Origin: Candidatus Latescibacteria bacterium 4484_7
GTDB lineage: Bacteria > Krumholzibacteriota > Krumholzibacteriia > Krumholzibacteriales > Krumholzibacteriaceae
Length of the DNA stretch: 9,626 nucleotides
Direction of reading: 5' to 3'
Assembly (NCBI GenBank): GCA_002085285.1
Contig: NATK01000039.1
Span: 1-9,626 of the forward strand
Shown here: piece by piece, positions 1-6,535 of the stretch
Layout of the letters: the number at the start of each line of letters is the position of its first letter
How positions within the stretch are numbered: the first letter of the stretch is position 1
Translations under genes and position numbers: made by a program
Notes under the pieces: generated by a model
Seen by the model: the letters and a program-made list of their open reading frames with translations, nothing else
Database searches by the model: none
Told to the model about the DNA's origin: nothing

Positions 1-40
1 CTGCCTCAAGCCCCTCGATTCTCAAGACCTCTTCTTCCAT
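1..40 (-). CDS. pstB: PstB, phosphate ABC transporter ATP-binding protein (N-terminal fragment, cut by window edge)
   Basis: Only the first 13 codons are present, reading MEEEVLRIEGLEA before the window ends. The VLRIEGLEA stretch resembles the first beta strand of ABC ATPases, before the Walker A loop, and its place directly after pstA matches the standard pstSCAB order. PstB would be the cytoplasmic ATPase that powers the PstC/PstA channel. The ATG at 38-40 has a GGAGG four bases upstream, which is slightly close. A TTG ten codons further upstream in the same frame (about 70) is preceded by AAGGAAGG at better spacing and is a possible alternative start. No Walker motifs are visible, so the identity rests mainly on context. 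Confidence 0.66.
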   Translation of the reverse strand, partial: MEEEVLRIEGLEA

Positions 41-127
41 CCCGCCTCCATATTCAAAGCTCAAGCCCAAAACCTTCCTTCTGCGATTTCGTAAAACAAT
101 TTTTTGCGCACTCACACACGTTATTTG

Positions 128-172
128 TTAAAATTTAACCCTGAATTTCCTCGTCACAATACCCGTCGTTAT
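128..172 (-). other. Displaced original 3' end of pstA
   Basis: Read in the frame pstA would have if one copy of the adjacent 32-bp duplication were removed, these bases continue PstA after ...FVLFMN with ITTGIVTRKFRVKF and a TAA stop at 128-130. A short basic cytoplasmic tail after the last membrane helix is typical of PstA, so this is probably the ancestral C-terminus, now untranslated in the pstA frame. The coding pattern is still intact, which suggests the frameshift is recent. Confidence 0.7.
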
Positions 173-236
173 ATTCATAAAAAGAACGAATGCGACGAGT
201 ATAAATTCATAAAAAGAACGAATGCGACGAGTATAA
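173..236. repeat. Perfect 32-bp tandem duplication at the 3' end of pstA
   Basis: Bases 173-204 and 205-236 are identical 32-bp units placed head to tail (each begins attcataaaa and ends gagtataa). The match breaks on both outer sides, at 172/204 and at 206/238 apart from one shared base. The unit encodes the end of the last PstA membrane helix. Since 32 is 3x10+2, the duplication changes the reading frame and the C-terminus of PstA. Slipped-strand replication or an assembly or sequencing artefact could each produce it. Confidence 0.93.
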
Positions 237-993
237 ACGAAGCGCCCCATGCGAGCCTGTGCCACTCCGGATAAGGACTCATCGCGTAATTGAATATCAG
301 AAGGGGCAGCGAATTCATCGGTTTCACTACGTTGTAAGTCATAAACGGGTTGCCGAATGCGGTGAAAAGCAGCGGCGCTGTCTCCCCGGCTATCCTTGCA
401 ATACCTATCAGGACACCCGACAGAATTCCGGCCAAGCCGGCGGGAAGCACGACCTTCATTATGGTCCTTGTGTAGTTCGCTCCGAGCGAAAGCGATGCTT
501 CCCTGATGCTGTAAGGAACCAACTTCAATGTTTCCTCGGTTGACTTTACGATCACCGGCAGCATCATCACGGCAAGAGCCACACCGCCGGACACAGCCGA
601 GAAGTGCCCCATCGGAACGACGATCCACAAATACGCTGTGATTCCTATCACGATCGAAGGAACGCCCTGTAGGATATTGACTACGAACCGGACAACGGCG
701 GCGAACCTGCTCTTTCCATACTCGGCGAGAAATAGCCCTGCCAAAACACCGAGAGGAACTGCTATCACCGACGCTATCAATATGAGAAGCGCAGTCCCGA
801 CGATTGCGTTCGATATGCCGCCTCCCGTTTCCCCGGGGGGCTTCGGCAGATGGACGAGAAAGCCGAAACTCACAGACGATGCGCCGTTCTTGAATATCTG
901 AGCCAGTATGAGCACGAGGGGCACTATCGAAACGGTCGAGAGAACCACGACGAGCCACTTGAATAGATTGTTCTTTAATATGCGAAAGTTCAT
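175..993 (-). CDS. pstA: PstA, phosphate ABC transporter permease, with frameshifted C-terminus
   Basis: PstA is an inner-membrane permease that pairs with PstC to form the phosphate channel. The 272-residue product has the expected hydrophobic helices, including an N-terminal one at about 13-33 and a last one at about 247-262. The conserved GVPSIVIGI stretch is at about 110-118 and the EAA loop (REASLSLGANYTR) at about 164-176, the contact site for PstB. I chose the ATG at 991-993, seven bases after the pstC stop. A TTG at 1009-1011, overlapping pstC, would add six residues (TTG-KSDGV); neither has a strong ribosome-binding site. After residue 263 the 32-bp tandem duplication shifts the frame, giving LYSSHSFFL and a stop instead of the ancestral ITTGIVTRKFRVKF. 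All membrane segments are kept, so function may survive. Confidence 0.93.
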   Translation of the reverse strand: MNFRILKNNLFKWLVVVLSTVSIVPLVLILAQIFKNGASSVSFGFLVHLPKPPGETGGGISNAIVGTALLILIASVIAVPLGVLAGLFLAEYGKSRFAAVVRFVVNILQGVPSIVIGITAYLWIVVPMGHFSAVSGGVALAVMMLPVIVKSTEETLKLVPYSIREASLSLGANYTRTIMKVVLPAGLAGILSGVLIGIARIAGETAPLLFTAFGNPFMTYNVVKPMNSLPLLIFNYAMSPYPEWHRLAWGASFILVAFVLFMNLYSSHSFFL

Positions 994-1000
994 TACACCG

Positions 1001-1882
1001 TCACTTTTCAAAGCTCAACTTCTTCATAATGATCACGCCGAGGTAGTTGATCACCGCCGTTATGACAAACAACAACAGACCGATCTCTATTATCGAGGAG
1101 AGATACAGGTTCTCGGTGGCTTCGGTGAACTCGTTGGCTATGACCGAAGCCATCGTGTTACCGGGAGCGAATATGCTCCGGGGGATAAAATTGGAATTGC
1201 CAATGACCATCGTCACCGCCATCGTCTCTCCGAGAGCACGCCCGAGAGAAAGCAGTATTCCTGCGGCTATGCCCGAGCGGGCGGATGGAATTATTACATT
1301 CTTTACGACTTCAAACCTCGTGGCGCCGAGGGAATATGCGGCCTCTTTGAGATCCTGAGGTACGAGCCTGATCACTTCCCTGCCGATCGAAGAGGTGAAA
1401 GGAATTATCATTACAGCGAGCACGAGCGAAGCGGTCAATATACCCACACCATAAGGCGGCACGTTCAATGCGAGCTCCGCCTTTCTCATGAGCGGAACGA
1501 GAAAAAGCAGCCCCCAGAACCCGAATATCACGGATGGTATGCCCGACAAGAGGTCCGTCATATAGTTAAGCACCTTCGATAGACGGCCTTCCCTGAAATA
1601 CTCCCCTAGGAAGAGCGAGATAGCGAGCGAGAAGGGGAGTGATACGGCAAGAGCCGTGAACGAGGTAAGGAGGGTGCCGATTACGAACGGTACGGCACCG
1701 AACTTGCCGACAACGGGGTTCCACGTGGAGCTTACGAGGAAACCGAGACCGAGTTCCCTCAGCGCCTGTGAGCTGTGTACGATCAAAGAGGCGAGTATTC
1801 CTATCACAACGGCAAGGACAATCCCGCCCGAAACGAACATAGCCGTCTTGAAAAGCCTATCCGAGTTGAATGATAGCATCAT
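1001..1882 (-). CDS. pstC: PstC, phosphate ABC transporter permease
   Basis: PstC is the partner of PstA in the inner-membrane phosphate channel. Its 293 residues are within the usual family length. Visible hallmarks are an N-terminal membrane helix at about 14-35, the GIPSVIFGFWGL stretch at about 114-125, and the EAA loop at about 180-205 (EAAYSLGATRFEVVKN) followed by the family-typical GRALGETMA at about 214-222, where the PstB ATPase would dock. The ORF begins with two consecutive ATG codons directly after the pstS stop codon (1883-1885), indicating translational coupling; only a weak AGGGA-like site lies upstream inside pstS. It ends ten bases before the preferred pstA start. No damage or odd residues were noticed. 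Confidence 0.96.
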   Translation of the reverse strand: MMLSFNSDRLFKTAMFVSGGIVLAVVIGILASLIVHSSQALRELGLGFLVSSTWNPVVGKFGAVPFVIGTLLTSFTALAVSLPFSLAISLFLGEYFREGRLSKVLNYMTDLLSGIPSVIFGFWGLLFLVPLMRKAELALNVPPYGVGILTASLVLAVMIIPFTSSIGREVIRLVPQDLKEAAYSLGATRFEVVKNVIIPSARSGIAAGILLSLGRALGETMAVTMVIGNSNFIPRSIFAPGNTMASVIANEFTEATENLYLSSIIEIGLLLFVITAVINYLGVIIMKKLSFEK

Positions 1883-3163
1883 CTACAACTTTTTTCCCTC
1901 GTAATTAAGGGATCTCAAAATCGCCTCCGCCTTTTTCACGGCGTCCTCGGAAAGAGGCGCATAGTGCAAAGGCGCAGCGTACTTCTGACCCTGATGTGTA
2001 ATCCACCATAGAAGCTCTTTCAAAACCTCTGCCTTCTCCCTGCTCAACCCGCCTTTAGCGAGGTCCTTGTAAACGATCAACCATGTAAATCCCGAAATAG
2101 GGTAACCGTTCTTCGCAGGCGAATCGGTGAGAGAAACCCTGAGGTCACCTGGCATGTCGATATCGGCAGCGTGACTCACCGTCTCGATGCTCGGAGCTAC
2201 GAAAGAGCCGCTTCGGTTTCGGACCTCGGCCACAGGCATATCGTTCTGAAGGGTATAGACGAGCTCCACATAACCTACCGCACCAGGAACCTGCTTGACG
2301 AGTCCAGCTACACCGGGATTTCCCTTGCCGCCGAGACCTACGGGCCAATTGAGAGATTTTCCCCTGCCTACCTTTACGCGCCACTCTCTGCTCACTTTTG
2401 CAAGATAATCACTGAAGATGAATGTCGTGCCGCTTCCGTCGGAGCGATGAACGACCACGATCTTCATGTCGGGAAGGTTCAATGCGGGGTTGAGAGCCTT
2501 CAACTTCGAATCGGACCATCTGTCTATTTTGCCAAGGAAGATATCCGCAATAACGGATGGGGTAAGTTTGAGCGTAGGATTGCCGGGGAGATTGTATGTG
2601 ATCACAACGGCACCGGCGCACGTCGGAATATGCACGACGGGCGCCGGGAACTTCTTCATTTCCTCGTCACTCAAGAATGCATCCGTCGCCCCGAAGTCGA
2701 CGGTTTTTGCCCTTATCTGCCTTATACCGCCGCCGGAGCCAATCGCCTGATAGTTAACCTTGACGCCGAACTCCCTGTTGTACACATCGAACATCTTCGA
2801 GTACAGCGGGTAGGGAAATGTCGCCCCGGCACCGAGAAGTCCCACACTCGCCGCGCTCGAATGAGCGGAACTCGAGTTTTCGGCGCCCGGCATCGACATC
2901 ACCGTGCCTGAAGGCTTTGAGCGCGCTGCCGCCGCACTCGAACGCGCAGAAACCGATGCGCCCGAACGATCGCAAGTCGCTGCTCCAAAAACAGTCCACG
3001 AGCTCGAATGAGCGGAGACCGATGCACCGGAAGCGGCCATTACACTCGAACGCGCAGAAACCGATGCGCCCGAACGATCGCAAGTCGCTGCTCCGGAAGC
3101 GGCCAACACCTGCAAGATGCTCAAGAACATCACAGACATCGCAAGCAGAATCACTTTTTTCAT
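1883..3163 (-). CDS. pstS: PstS, periplasmic phosphate-binding protein with a repeat-rich N-terminal insertion
   Basis: PstS captures phosphate in the periplasm and hands it to the PstC/PstA channel. The ATG at 3163 is preferred over one 11 codons upstream because AGGAGG lies seven bases before it and a signal peptide (MKKVILLAM...) starts there. Cleavage is likely near residues 20-23 (VLAAS); there is no lipobox. The phosphate-binding domain begins at about 108 with LLGAGATFPYPLYSKM. It includes the GSGGGIRQI loop at 142-150 and HRSDGSGTT at 239-247, both typical phosphate contacts. Between signal peptide and domain lie about 85 extra Ser/Ala/Gly-rich residues with repeats (GAATCDRSGASVSARSS at 24-40 and 60-76), which typical PstS proteins lack. 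The 426-residue length is therefore larger than usual. Confidence 0.95.
   Translation of the reverse strand: MKKVILLAMSVMFLSILQVLAASGAATCDRSGASVSARSSVMAASGASVSAHSSSWTVFGAATCDRSGASVSARSSAAAARSKPSGTVMSMPGAENSSSAHSSAASVGLLGAGATFPYPLYSKMFDVYNREFGVKVNYQAIGSGGGIRQIRAKTVDFGATDAFLSDEEMKKFPAPVVHIPTCAGAVVITYNLPGNPTLKLTPSVIADIFLGKIDRWSDSKLKALNPALNLPDMKIVVVHRSDGSGTTFIFSDYLAKVSREWRVKVGRGKSLNWPVGLGGKGNPGVAGLVKQVPGAVGYVELVYTLQNDMPVAEVRNRSGSFVAPSIETVSHAADIDMPGDLRVSLTDSPAKNGYPISGFTWLIVYKDLAKGGLSREKAEVLKELLWWITHQGQKYAAPLHYAPLSEDAVKKAEAILRSLNYEGKKL
2855..3094. repeat. Repeat array encoding the Ser-rich linker of PstS
   Basis: A 52-bp sequence occurs exactly twice, at 2935-2986 and 3043-3094, 108 bp (36 codons) apart, so the reading frame is kept. 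Shorter related copies surround them: a 15-bp identity between 2855-2869 and 3002-3016 (gctcgaatgagcgga), and a degenerate copy at 3003-3028. Translated in the pstS frame these give SGASVSARSS, SGASVSAHSS and SSAHSS variants. The array is free of stops in several frames on both strands. It looks like stepwise duplication of a short in-frame unit. Confidence 0.9.
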
Positions 3164-3170
3164 TTCGGCA

Positions 3171-3176
3171 CCTCCT
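3171..3176 (-). promoter_or_regulatory. Ribosome-binding site of pstS
   Basis: AGGAGG on the minus strand, seven bases before the ATG at 3163. It decides the start in favour of the ORF beginning MKKVILL, which carries the signal peptide, over the in-frame ATG 33 bases upstream. Confidence 0.85.
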
Positions 3177-3184
3177 ATTATCTT

Positions 3185-3205
3185 GGATAAAAACATCCGT
3201 TATCC
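3185..3205 (-). other. Small inverted repeat between porin and pstS
   Basis: GGATAA and TTATCC form a perfect 6-bp stem around a 9-base loop, eight bases upstream of the pstS AGGAGG. There is no following U tract, so it is not a factor-independent terminator. It could be an mRNA stability or processing element separating porin from pstS expression, or chance, since the stem is short and AT-rich. Confidence 0.3.
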
Positions 3206-3226
3206 CGTCTTCAAATCAACCCATTA

Positions 3227-4546
3227 TCAAAACCTGAAAACGGTATCGACCTGGAGCAGGTTCTCATCGACCCCGCTGTCAATCGTTTCGAGACGGTAAT
3301 AATCGAGAACGAGAGCCGCATCTCGAGCGAAACCCAACTCGAGTACCGCCTCGCTTCCCCGAACGCCGGTTCTTCCGCCGAAAGAGTCGGAATCAGGAAA
3401 GATGTCGAGCCAGGCATCCCTTTCGAGCCTTCTATAGATATACTTGAGCTGCCACTCGCCCGCCTTCGACACCTTTTTATGACCTGCCTTGACACCGAAG
3501 CTGTACCCTGTGTTCAGCGAGTCGGCGTCGATGTTCCGTACATAGTCTCCGAAGAAACTCAGGTTTTCGAGCGCACCGTCGAAGAGGTCGCTCAAGCCCA
3601 GTTCGAAGCTCGGTGCAAATGTATCGAAATCGTAAGCGAGGCCCATGGTCGTATCGCCTTCAGCGATGAAGCTCGCGAGGGTATTTGTGCCGGCGCTGTA
3701 CTCCAGGGTGCTACCTTTGACCGCTCTCGTCGAGTAATATGCCGCAGCAACCTTGATATAAGAGCTGCCGCCTATCGACACAACGGCGCCCGGCTGGACG
3801 GCGAACATCATGGGGTCTTTGCCGTGCCGGTTCTCGTCGAGTATCCACCAGTTGAGATTGCCGAAAAGTTTCACGCTCTTGAATCCGCCCCTTAGAATTG
3901 CCCCGGCGCCTTCGGGATTGATATCGCTGTCCCAGAGAAGGTCGGTCGGTCTGAAGACTGCGTGCTTGATTCCCCCGAACTTACCTCCCCAGAGACTCAA
4001 CCCCTCGTTCGGGCTGAACATTACGTATGCGTAGTCAAACCTCATGTCGGGCGTGGAGAAGCTGCCGTCGAGCGTCTGGTTCGTTGACCTCGGGTCGTCT
4101 CCGCCCGTGGCGAATCTAAACCCTACCTTCCACCTGTCCGCAACCCTTGCCTTGCCTGCAAGCCGGAAGCGAATCCTCATTCTGTTGCGCGCTTCGTCTT
4201 CGCCTTCCTTCTCGTACTGATACCTCAATCTGAAATCACCCTTTATGCGTAATTTGACGATTTGGGAAGTGATACCGGAACCGCCTGAGGTGGCTACACC
4301 TGGGGCACCTGTTTCGATTGAAGCTCGAGAAGGGACGCCCGAGTCGCCTGAGACAGCCACACCTGGGGCACCGATTTCGATTGAAGCCCGAGAAGGGATG
4401 GCCGAGTCGCCTGAGACAGCCACACCTGGGGCACCTGTTTCGATTGAAGCTCGAGCAGCAGCACCCGCACCGAACGATGCGGCGGCCGTGATGAATGCCG
4501 TGATGAGCATGAGCGCCAATGCCCTTGCCCTAAATCTTTGCGGCAT
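3227..4546 (-). CDS. Putative outer-membrane porin (Porin_5-like), likely phosphate-starvation induced
   Basis: The ATG at 4546 has AAAGGAGG six bases upstream and opens a signal peptide (MPQRFRARALALMLITAF..., cleavage near 28-32). From about residue 97 the sequence looks like a beta-barrel porin: IKGDFRLRYQYE, then RNRMRIRFRLAGKARV, then FRFATGGDDPRSTNQTLDG, the last characteristic of the Porin_5 type of putative porins. The protein ends in VDTVFRF, with the terminal Phe expected of BAM-assembled barrels. Total length is 439 residues. Residues 33-95 are three tandem 21-residue units absent from typical relatives. Located between phoR and pstS and behind a Pho-box array, it may play the role PhoE or OprP plays elsewhere, admitting phosphate or other anions; selectivity is inferred from context only. 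Family assignment is from pattern recognition. Confidence 0.84.
   Translation of the reverse strand: MPQRFRARALALMLITAFITAAASFGAGAAARASIETGAPGVAVSGDSAIPSRASIEIGAPGVAVSGDSGVPSRASIETGAPGVATSGGSGITSQIVKLRIKGDFRLRYQYEKEGEDEARNRMRIRFRLAGKARVADRWKVGFRFATGGDDPRSTNQTLDGSFSTPDMRFDYAYVMFSPNEGLSLWGGKFGGIKHAVFRPTDLLWDSDINPEGAGAILRGGFKSVKLFGNLNWWILDENRHGKDPMMFAVQPGAVVSIGGSSYIKVAAAYYSTRAVKGSTLEYSAGTNTLASFIAEGDTTMGLAYDFDTFAPSFELGLSDLFDGALENLSFFGDYVRNIDADSLNTGYSFGVKAGHKKVSKAGEWQLKYIYRRLERDAWLDIFPDSDSFGGRTGVRGSEAVLELGFARDAALVLDYYRLETIDSGVDENLLQVDTVFRF
4262..4450. repeat. Three 63-bp tandem repeats encoding the N-terminal linker of the porin
   Basis: Three 63-bp units lie head to tail in frame, each encoding 21 residues: ASIETGAPGVAVSGDSAIPSR, then ASIEIGAPGVAVSGDSGVPSR, then the more diverged ASIETGAPGVATSGGSGITSQ. 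The first two differ at only three residues; the unit next to the barrel is most diverged, suggesting growth from the barrel side outwards. There are no unique spacers, so it is not a CRISPR array. A matching open frame exists on the plus strand but has no sign of being a gene. Confidence 0.93.
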
Positions 4547-4552
4547 TTGGTT

Positions 4553-4558
4553 CCTCCT
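4553..4558 (-). promoter_or_regulatory. Ribosome-binding site of the porin gene
   Basis: AGGAGG within AAAGGAGG on the minus strand, six bases before the ATG at 4546. It sets the porin start there rather than at in-frame codons up to 4600, which would overlap the predicted -10 element. Confidence 0.85.
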
Positions 4559-4599
4559 TTCAAAGAGAAAATTGGGAGCTCCGAAACCAACCTGCCGCA

Positions 4600-4605
4600 A
4601 AGATA
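4600..4605 (-). promoter_or_regulatory. Candidate -10 element of the porin-pst promoter
   Basis: TATCTT on the minus strand, nine bases downstream of the last Pho-box repeat. This is the spacing seen in PhoB/PhoP-activated promoters, where the activator repeats overlap and replace the -35 element; no good -35 hexamer is present. The predicted start of transcription would be about 45-50 bases before the porin ATG. Confidence 0.55.
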
Positions 4606-4614
4606 CAACTTTCA

Positions 4615-4653
4615 GGTTAAGTCAGAATGAACAAAAAGTTAATTTATTGTTAA
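4615..4653 (-). promoter_or_regulatory. Double Pho box (four 11-bp phased direct repeats) upstream of porin-pstSCAB
   Basis: On the minus strand the hexamers TTAACA (4648-4653), TTAACT (4637-4642), TTCATT (4626-4631) and TTAACC (4615-4620) sit exactly 11 bp apart with AT-rich 5-bp spacers. Eleven-base phased hexamers are the hallmark of binding by the PhoB/PhoP response-regulator family; the TTAACA-like core resembles the PhoP box of Bacillus more than the CTGTCAT of E. coli. Four hexamers correspond to two dimer sites. The location in the 171-bp phoR-porin gap, the -10-like element after it and phoB/phoR next door support control by the PhoB encoded at 6536-7231. Confidence 0.78.
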
Positions 4654-4717
4654 GAAGCAAGTCGAAACGGATCGGATTGCGGTTCGCCTGGCAAATGAGA
4701 AATGAGCAGAGCCAGCC

Positions 4718-6484
4718 CTACCCTCGAGGTGTGCGGCTGATAGGGAGGGTTATCACAAAAGTCGTTCCTCCACCCGGTCCGCTCCGGACATCGATGGAGC
4801 CGCCGTGAAGCAGAACGATGTGCTTTACGATGGAAAGGCCCAGTCCCGTTCCGCCCGATTCTCTGGAACGAGACTTGTCAACAACATAGAAGCGTTCAAA
4901 TATTCTGCTCTGGTGGTTGCGCGGGATCCCGATCCCCGTATCCCTGACTTCTATCCTCATCGACTCGCCATCGGCACCTACGACTATCCGCACAGAGCCC
5001 CTGTCCGTGTATCGAATCGCATTGTCGATCAGGTTTATAAGCATCTGCTCGAGCCTCATTGCATCGCCGTGAATAGATGGGAGTCGAGGGGCGACATCGG
5101 CATCGAGGACAAGCCCCTTCTCAGCCGCTTTCGACCTGAAGAGTTCTACGGCATCGCTTACCACTGTCCGAATATCGACATCGGCGAAGTTAGCCGTAAC
5201 CTTCCCCTCTTCGAGGCCAGACAGGGTAAGGAGATCCTCGACGATATTCATCAGATTTGCCGTGTGCCGCTTCATCACCTCGATGTATCTCTTCTGCTCT
5301 CCCACCGCCTCCTCTTCGAGCGTTTCGATATAACCCTGTATCACCGTAAGCGGAGTCCTCAACTCGTGCGAAACATTTGTGACAAAGTCTTTCTTGATCT
5401 GCTCGAGGCGTTTGAGCTCGGTTACATCGTGGAAGATGATAACCGTCTCTCCGGCAGCGGCTATAAATCCGCCGCTGCAAACGAAGATGCTCGAATCTAT
5501 CGCAATTTCCCGCTTCGCCCTTCCATCTTCTTTCGTCCTCTCTATGAACGGAACGAGATCCGGACTTCTCAGAGCTTCCCATATAGGCTTCTTGTCGAGA
5601 GTGGAACTCTGCGTATATGCCCCTTCTTTGCGGGCCAGTTCGCCGAATGCATCGTTGTAAAGAACCACTTTCATTTCTTCGTCGATTAGAACGAGCGGAT
5701 CGCTTAGAGACGCTATCGTATTCTCAAGCTCGTCCCGCTTCGCCGAGAGATCGTCAACGAGCGCTTGCAGCCTCTCTGCCATCGCGTTGAAGCTGTCTGC
5801 CAAAACCTTCAGCTCGCCCTCACCCTTACCCTTTAGAATAATCCTCGTATCGAGGTTCCCCTCCGCGACGAGATTTACCTTGTCAACGAAATCGCCTATC
5901 GGTTTCGTAATGGTGCGAGAGAGAAGTAGCGCCGCAATGAGGGCGACGAGGGCAACTACAGCTACAATCGTCACTATATCTCTGCGAAGGGTATCGAGAA
6001 GGACGCGGATATCCTTCAGGAAAAAACTCACTCTGAGTATGCAGACGATATGCCCGCCATCCTCGATGGGCATCGCCACGTATAGCATCTCCTCTTTGAC
6101 CGTCGAGCTGTACCTTAGGGAACTGGCGATGCGCCCTGCGAGCGCTCCCTGAACCTCTGGACGCCGGGAGTGGTTCTCCATGGTGGACGGATCCTCGCGC
6201 GAATCGGCAAGGACTGTGCCGTCGGGAGCTATTACGGTGATACGCTGCCTTCCCCTTCGCCCTACCTCCTTTACAAAGGAATCCAATCCGGCGTAGTCTC
6301 CCCTGTCGATGTAAGCGGTGACATCGTCTTCAATCGACTGCGCCAGAAAAACGAGCTCTTCTTTTAGGTTTGCGATGTAGCTTTTCTTCATGCCCGGCAG
6401 GGTGAAAGCGATAATAAGCGTTGAAAGAATAACGATAAGAAAAAGGTAGCCAAGATATATCTTTGAGAAAAGCGTATGTTTCAT
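4718..6484 (-). CDS. phoR: PhoR, phosphate-regulon sensor histidine kinase
   Basis: This membrane sensor kinase phosphorylates PhoB when phosphate is scarce. The 588 residues comprise: a membrane helix at about 10-29; an extracytoplasmic sensor domain at about 30-167 (RITVIAPDGTVLADS at 81-95, MENHSRRPEVQGAL at 102-115); a second helix at about 170-190; a HAMP linker at about 190-240; a PAS domain at about 250-355; the dimerisation domain with phospho-acceptor His373 in VSHELRTPLT; and the ATP-binding domain with N box NLIDNA (484-489), G1 DTGIGIP (515-521), F box FERFY (529-533) and G2 GGTGLGLSI. All catalytic motifs are intact. The large periplasmic sensor domain contrasts with short E. coli PhoR and follows the longer PhoR layout of many other phyla. 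GAGGG precedes the ATG; phoB ends 51 bases upstream. Confidence 0.94.
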   Translation of the reverse strand: MKHTLFSKIYLGYLFLIVILSTLIIAFTLPGMKKSYIANLKEELVFLAQSIEDDVTAYIDRGDYAGLDSFVKEVGRRGRQRITVIAPDGTVLADSREDPSTMENHSRRPEVQGALAGRIASSLRYSSTVKEEMLYVAMPIEDGGHIVCILRVSFFLKDIRVLLDTLRRDIVTIVAVVALVALIAALLLSRTITKPIGDFVDKVNLVAEGNLDTRIILKGKGEGELKVLADSFNAMAERLQALVDDLSAKRDELENTIASLSDPLVLIDEEMKVVLYNDAFGELARKEGAYTQSSTLDKKPIWEALRSPDLVPFIERTKEDGRAKREIAIDSSIFVCSGGFIAAAGETVIIFHDVTELKRLEQIKKDFVTNVSHELRTPLTVIQGYIETLEEEAVGEQKRYIEVMKRHTANLMNIVEDLLTLSGLEEGKVTANFADVDIRTVVSDAVELFRSKAAEKGLVLDADVAPRLPSIHGDAMRLEQMLINLIDNAIRYTDRGSVRIVVGADGESMRIEVRDTGIGIPRNHQSRIFERFYVVDKSRSRESGGTGLGLSIVKHIVLLHGGSIDVRSGPGGGTTFVITLPISRTPRG

Positions 6485-6535
6485 CTTACCCTCGTTTTCC
6501 CAATTGCTGTCCTCGCCCGGACAAATGCCTCTTCT

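Noticed and set aside
908..1582. Plus-strand open frame of 224 codons
   Set aside because: Antisense to pstC and the start of pstA; Arg/Tyr-rich shadow composition and no recognisable domain.
3164..3226. Second Pho box or separate promoter before pstS
   Set aside because: No 11-bp phased hexamers and no convincing -10/-35 pair were visible in this 63-bp gap; pstS is probably read from the porin promoter.
4262..4450. Direct repeats as a CRISPR array
   Set aside because: The 63-bp units are contiguous, without unique spacers, and keep the porin reading frame.
4245..4808. Plus-strand open frame of 187 codons with repeated ATPGAP and SIEARE
   Set aside because: It is the antisense image of the porin repeats running through the Pho-box gap; no ribosome-binding site or domain supports it.
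4805..5689. Plus-strand open frame of 294 codons
   Set aside because: It lies wholly inside phoR, whose kinase motifs are all intact on the opposite strand, and its product shows no recognisable domain or ribosome-binding site.
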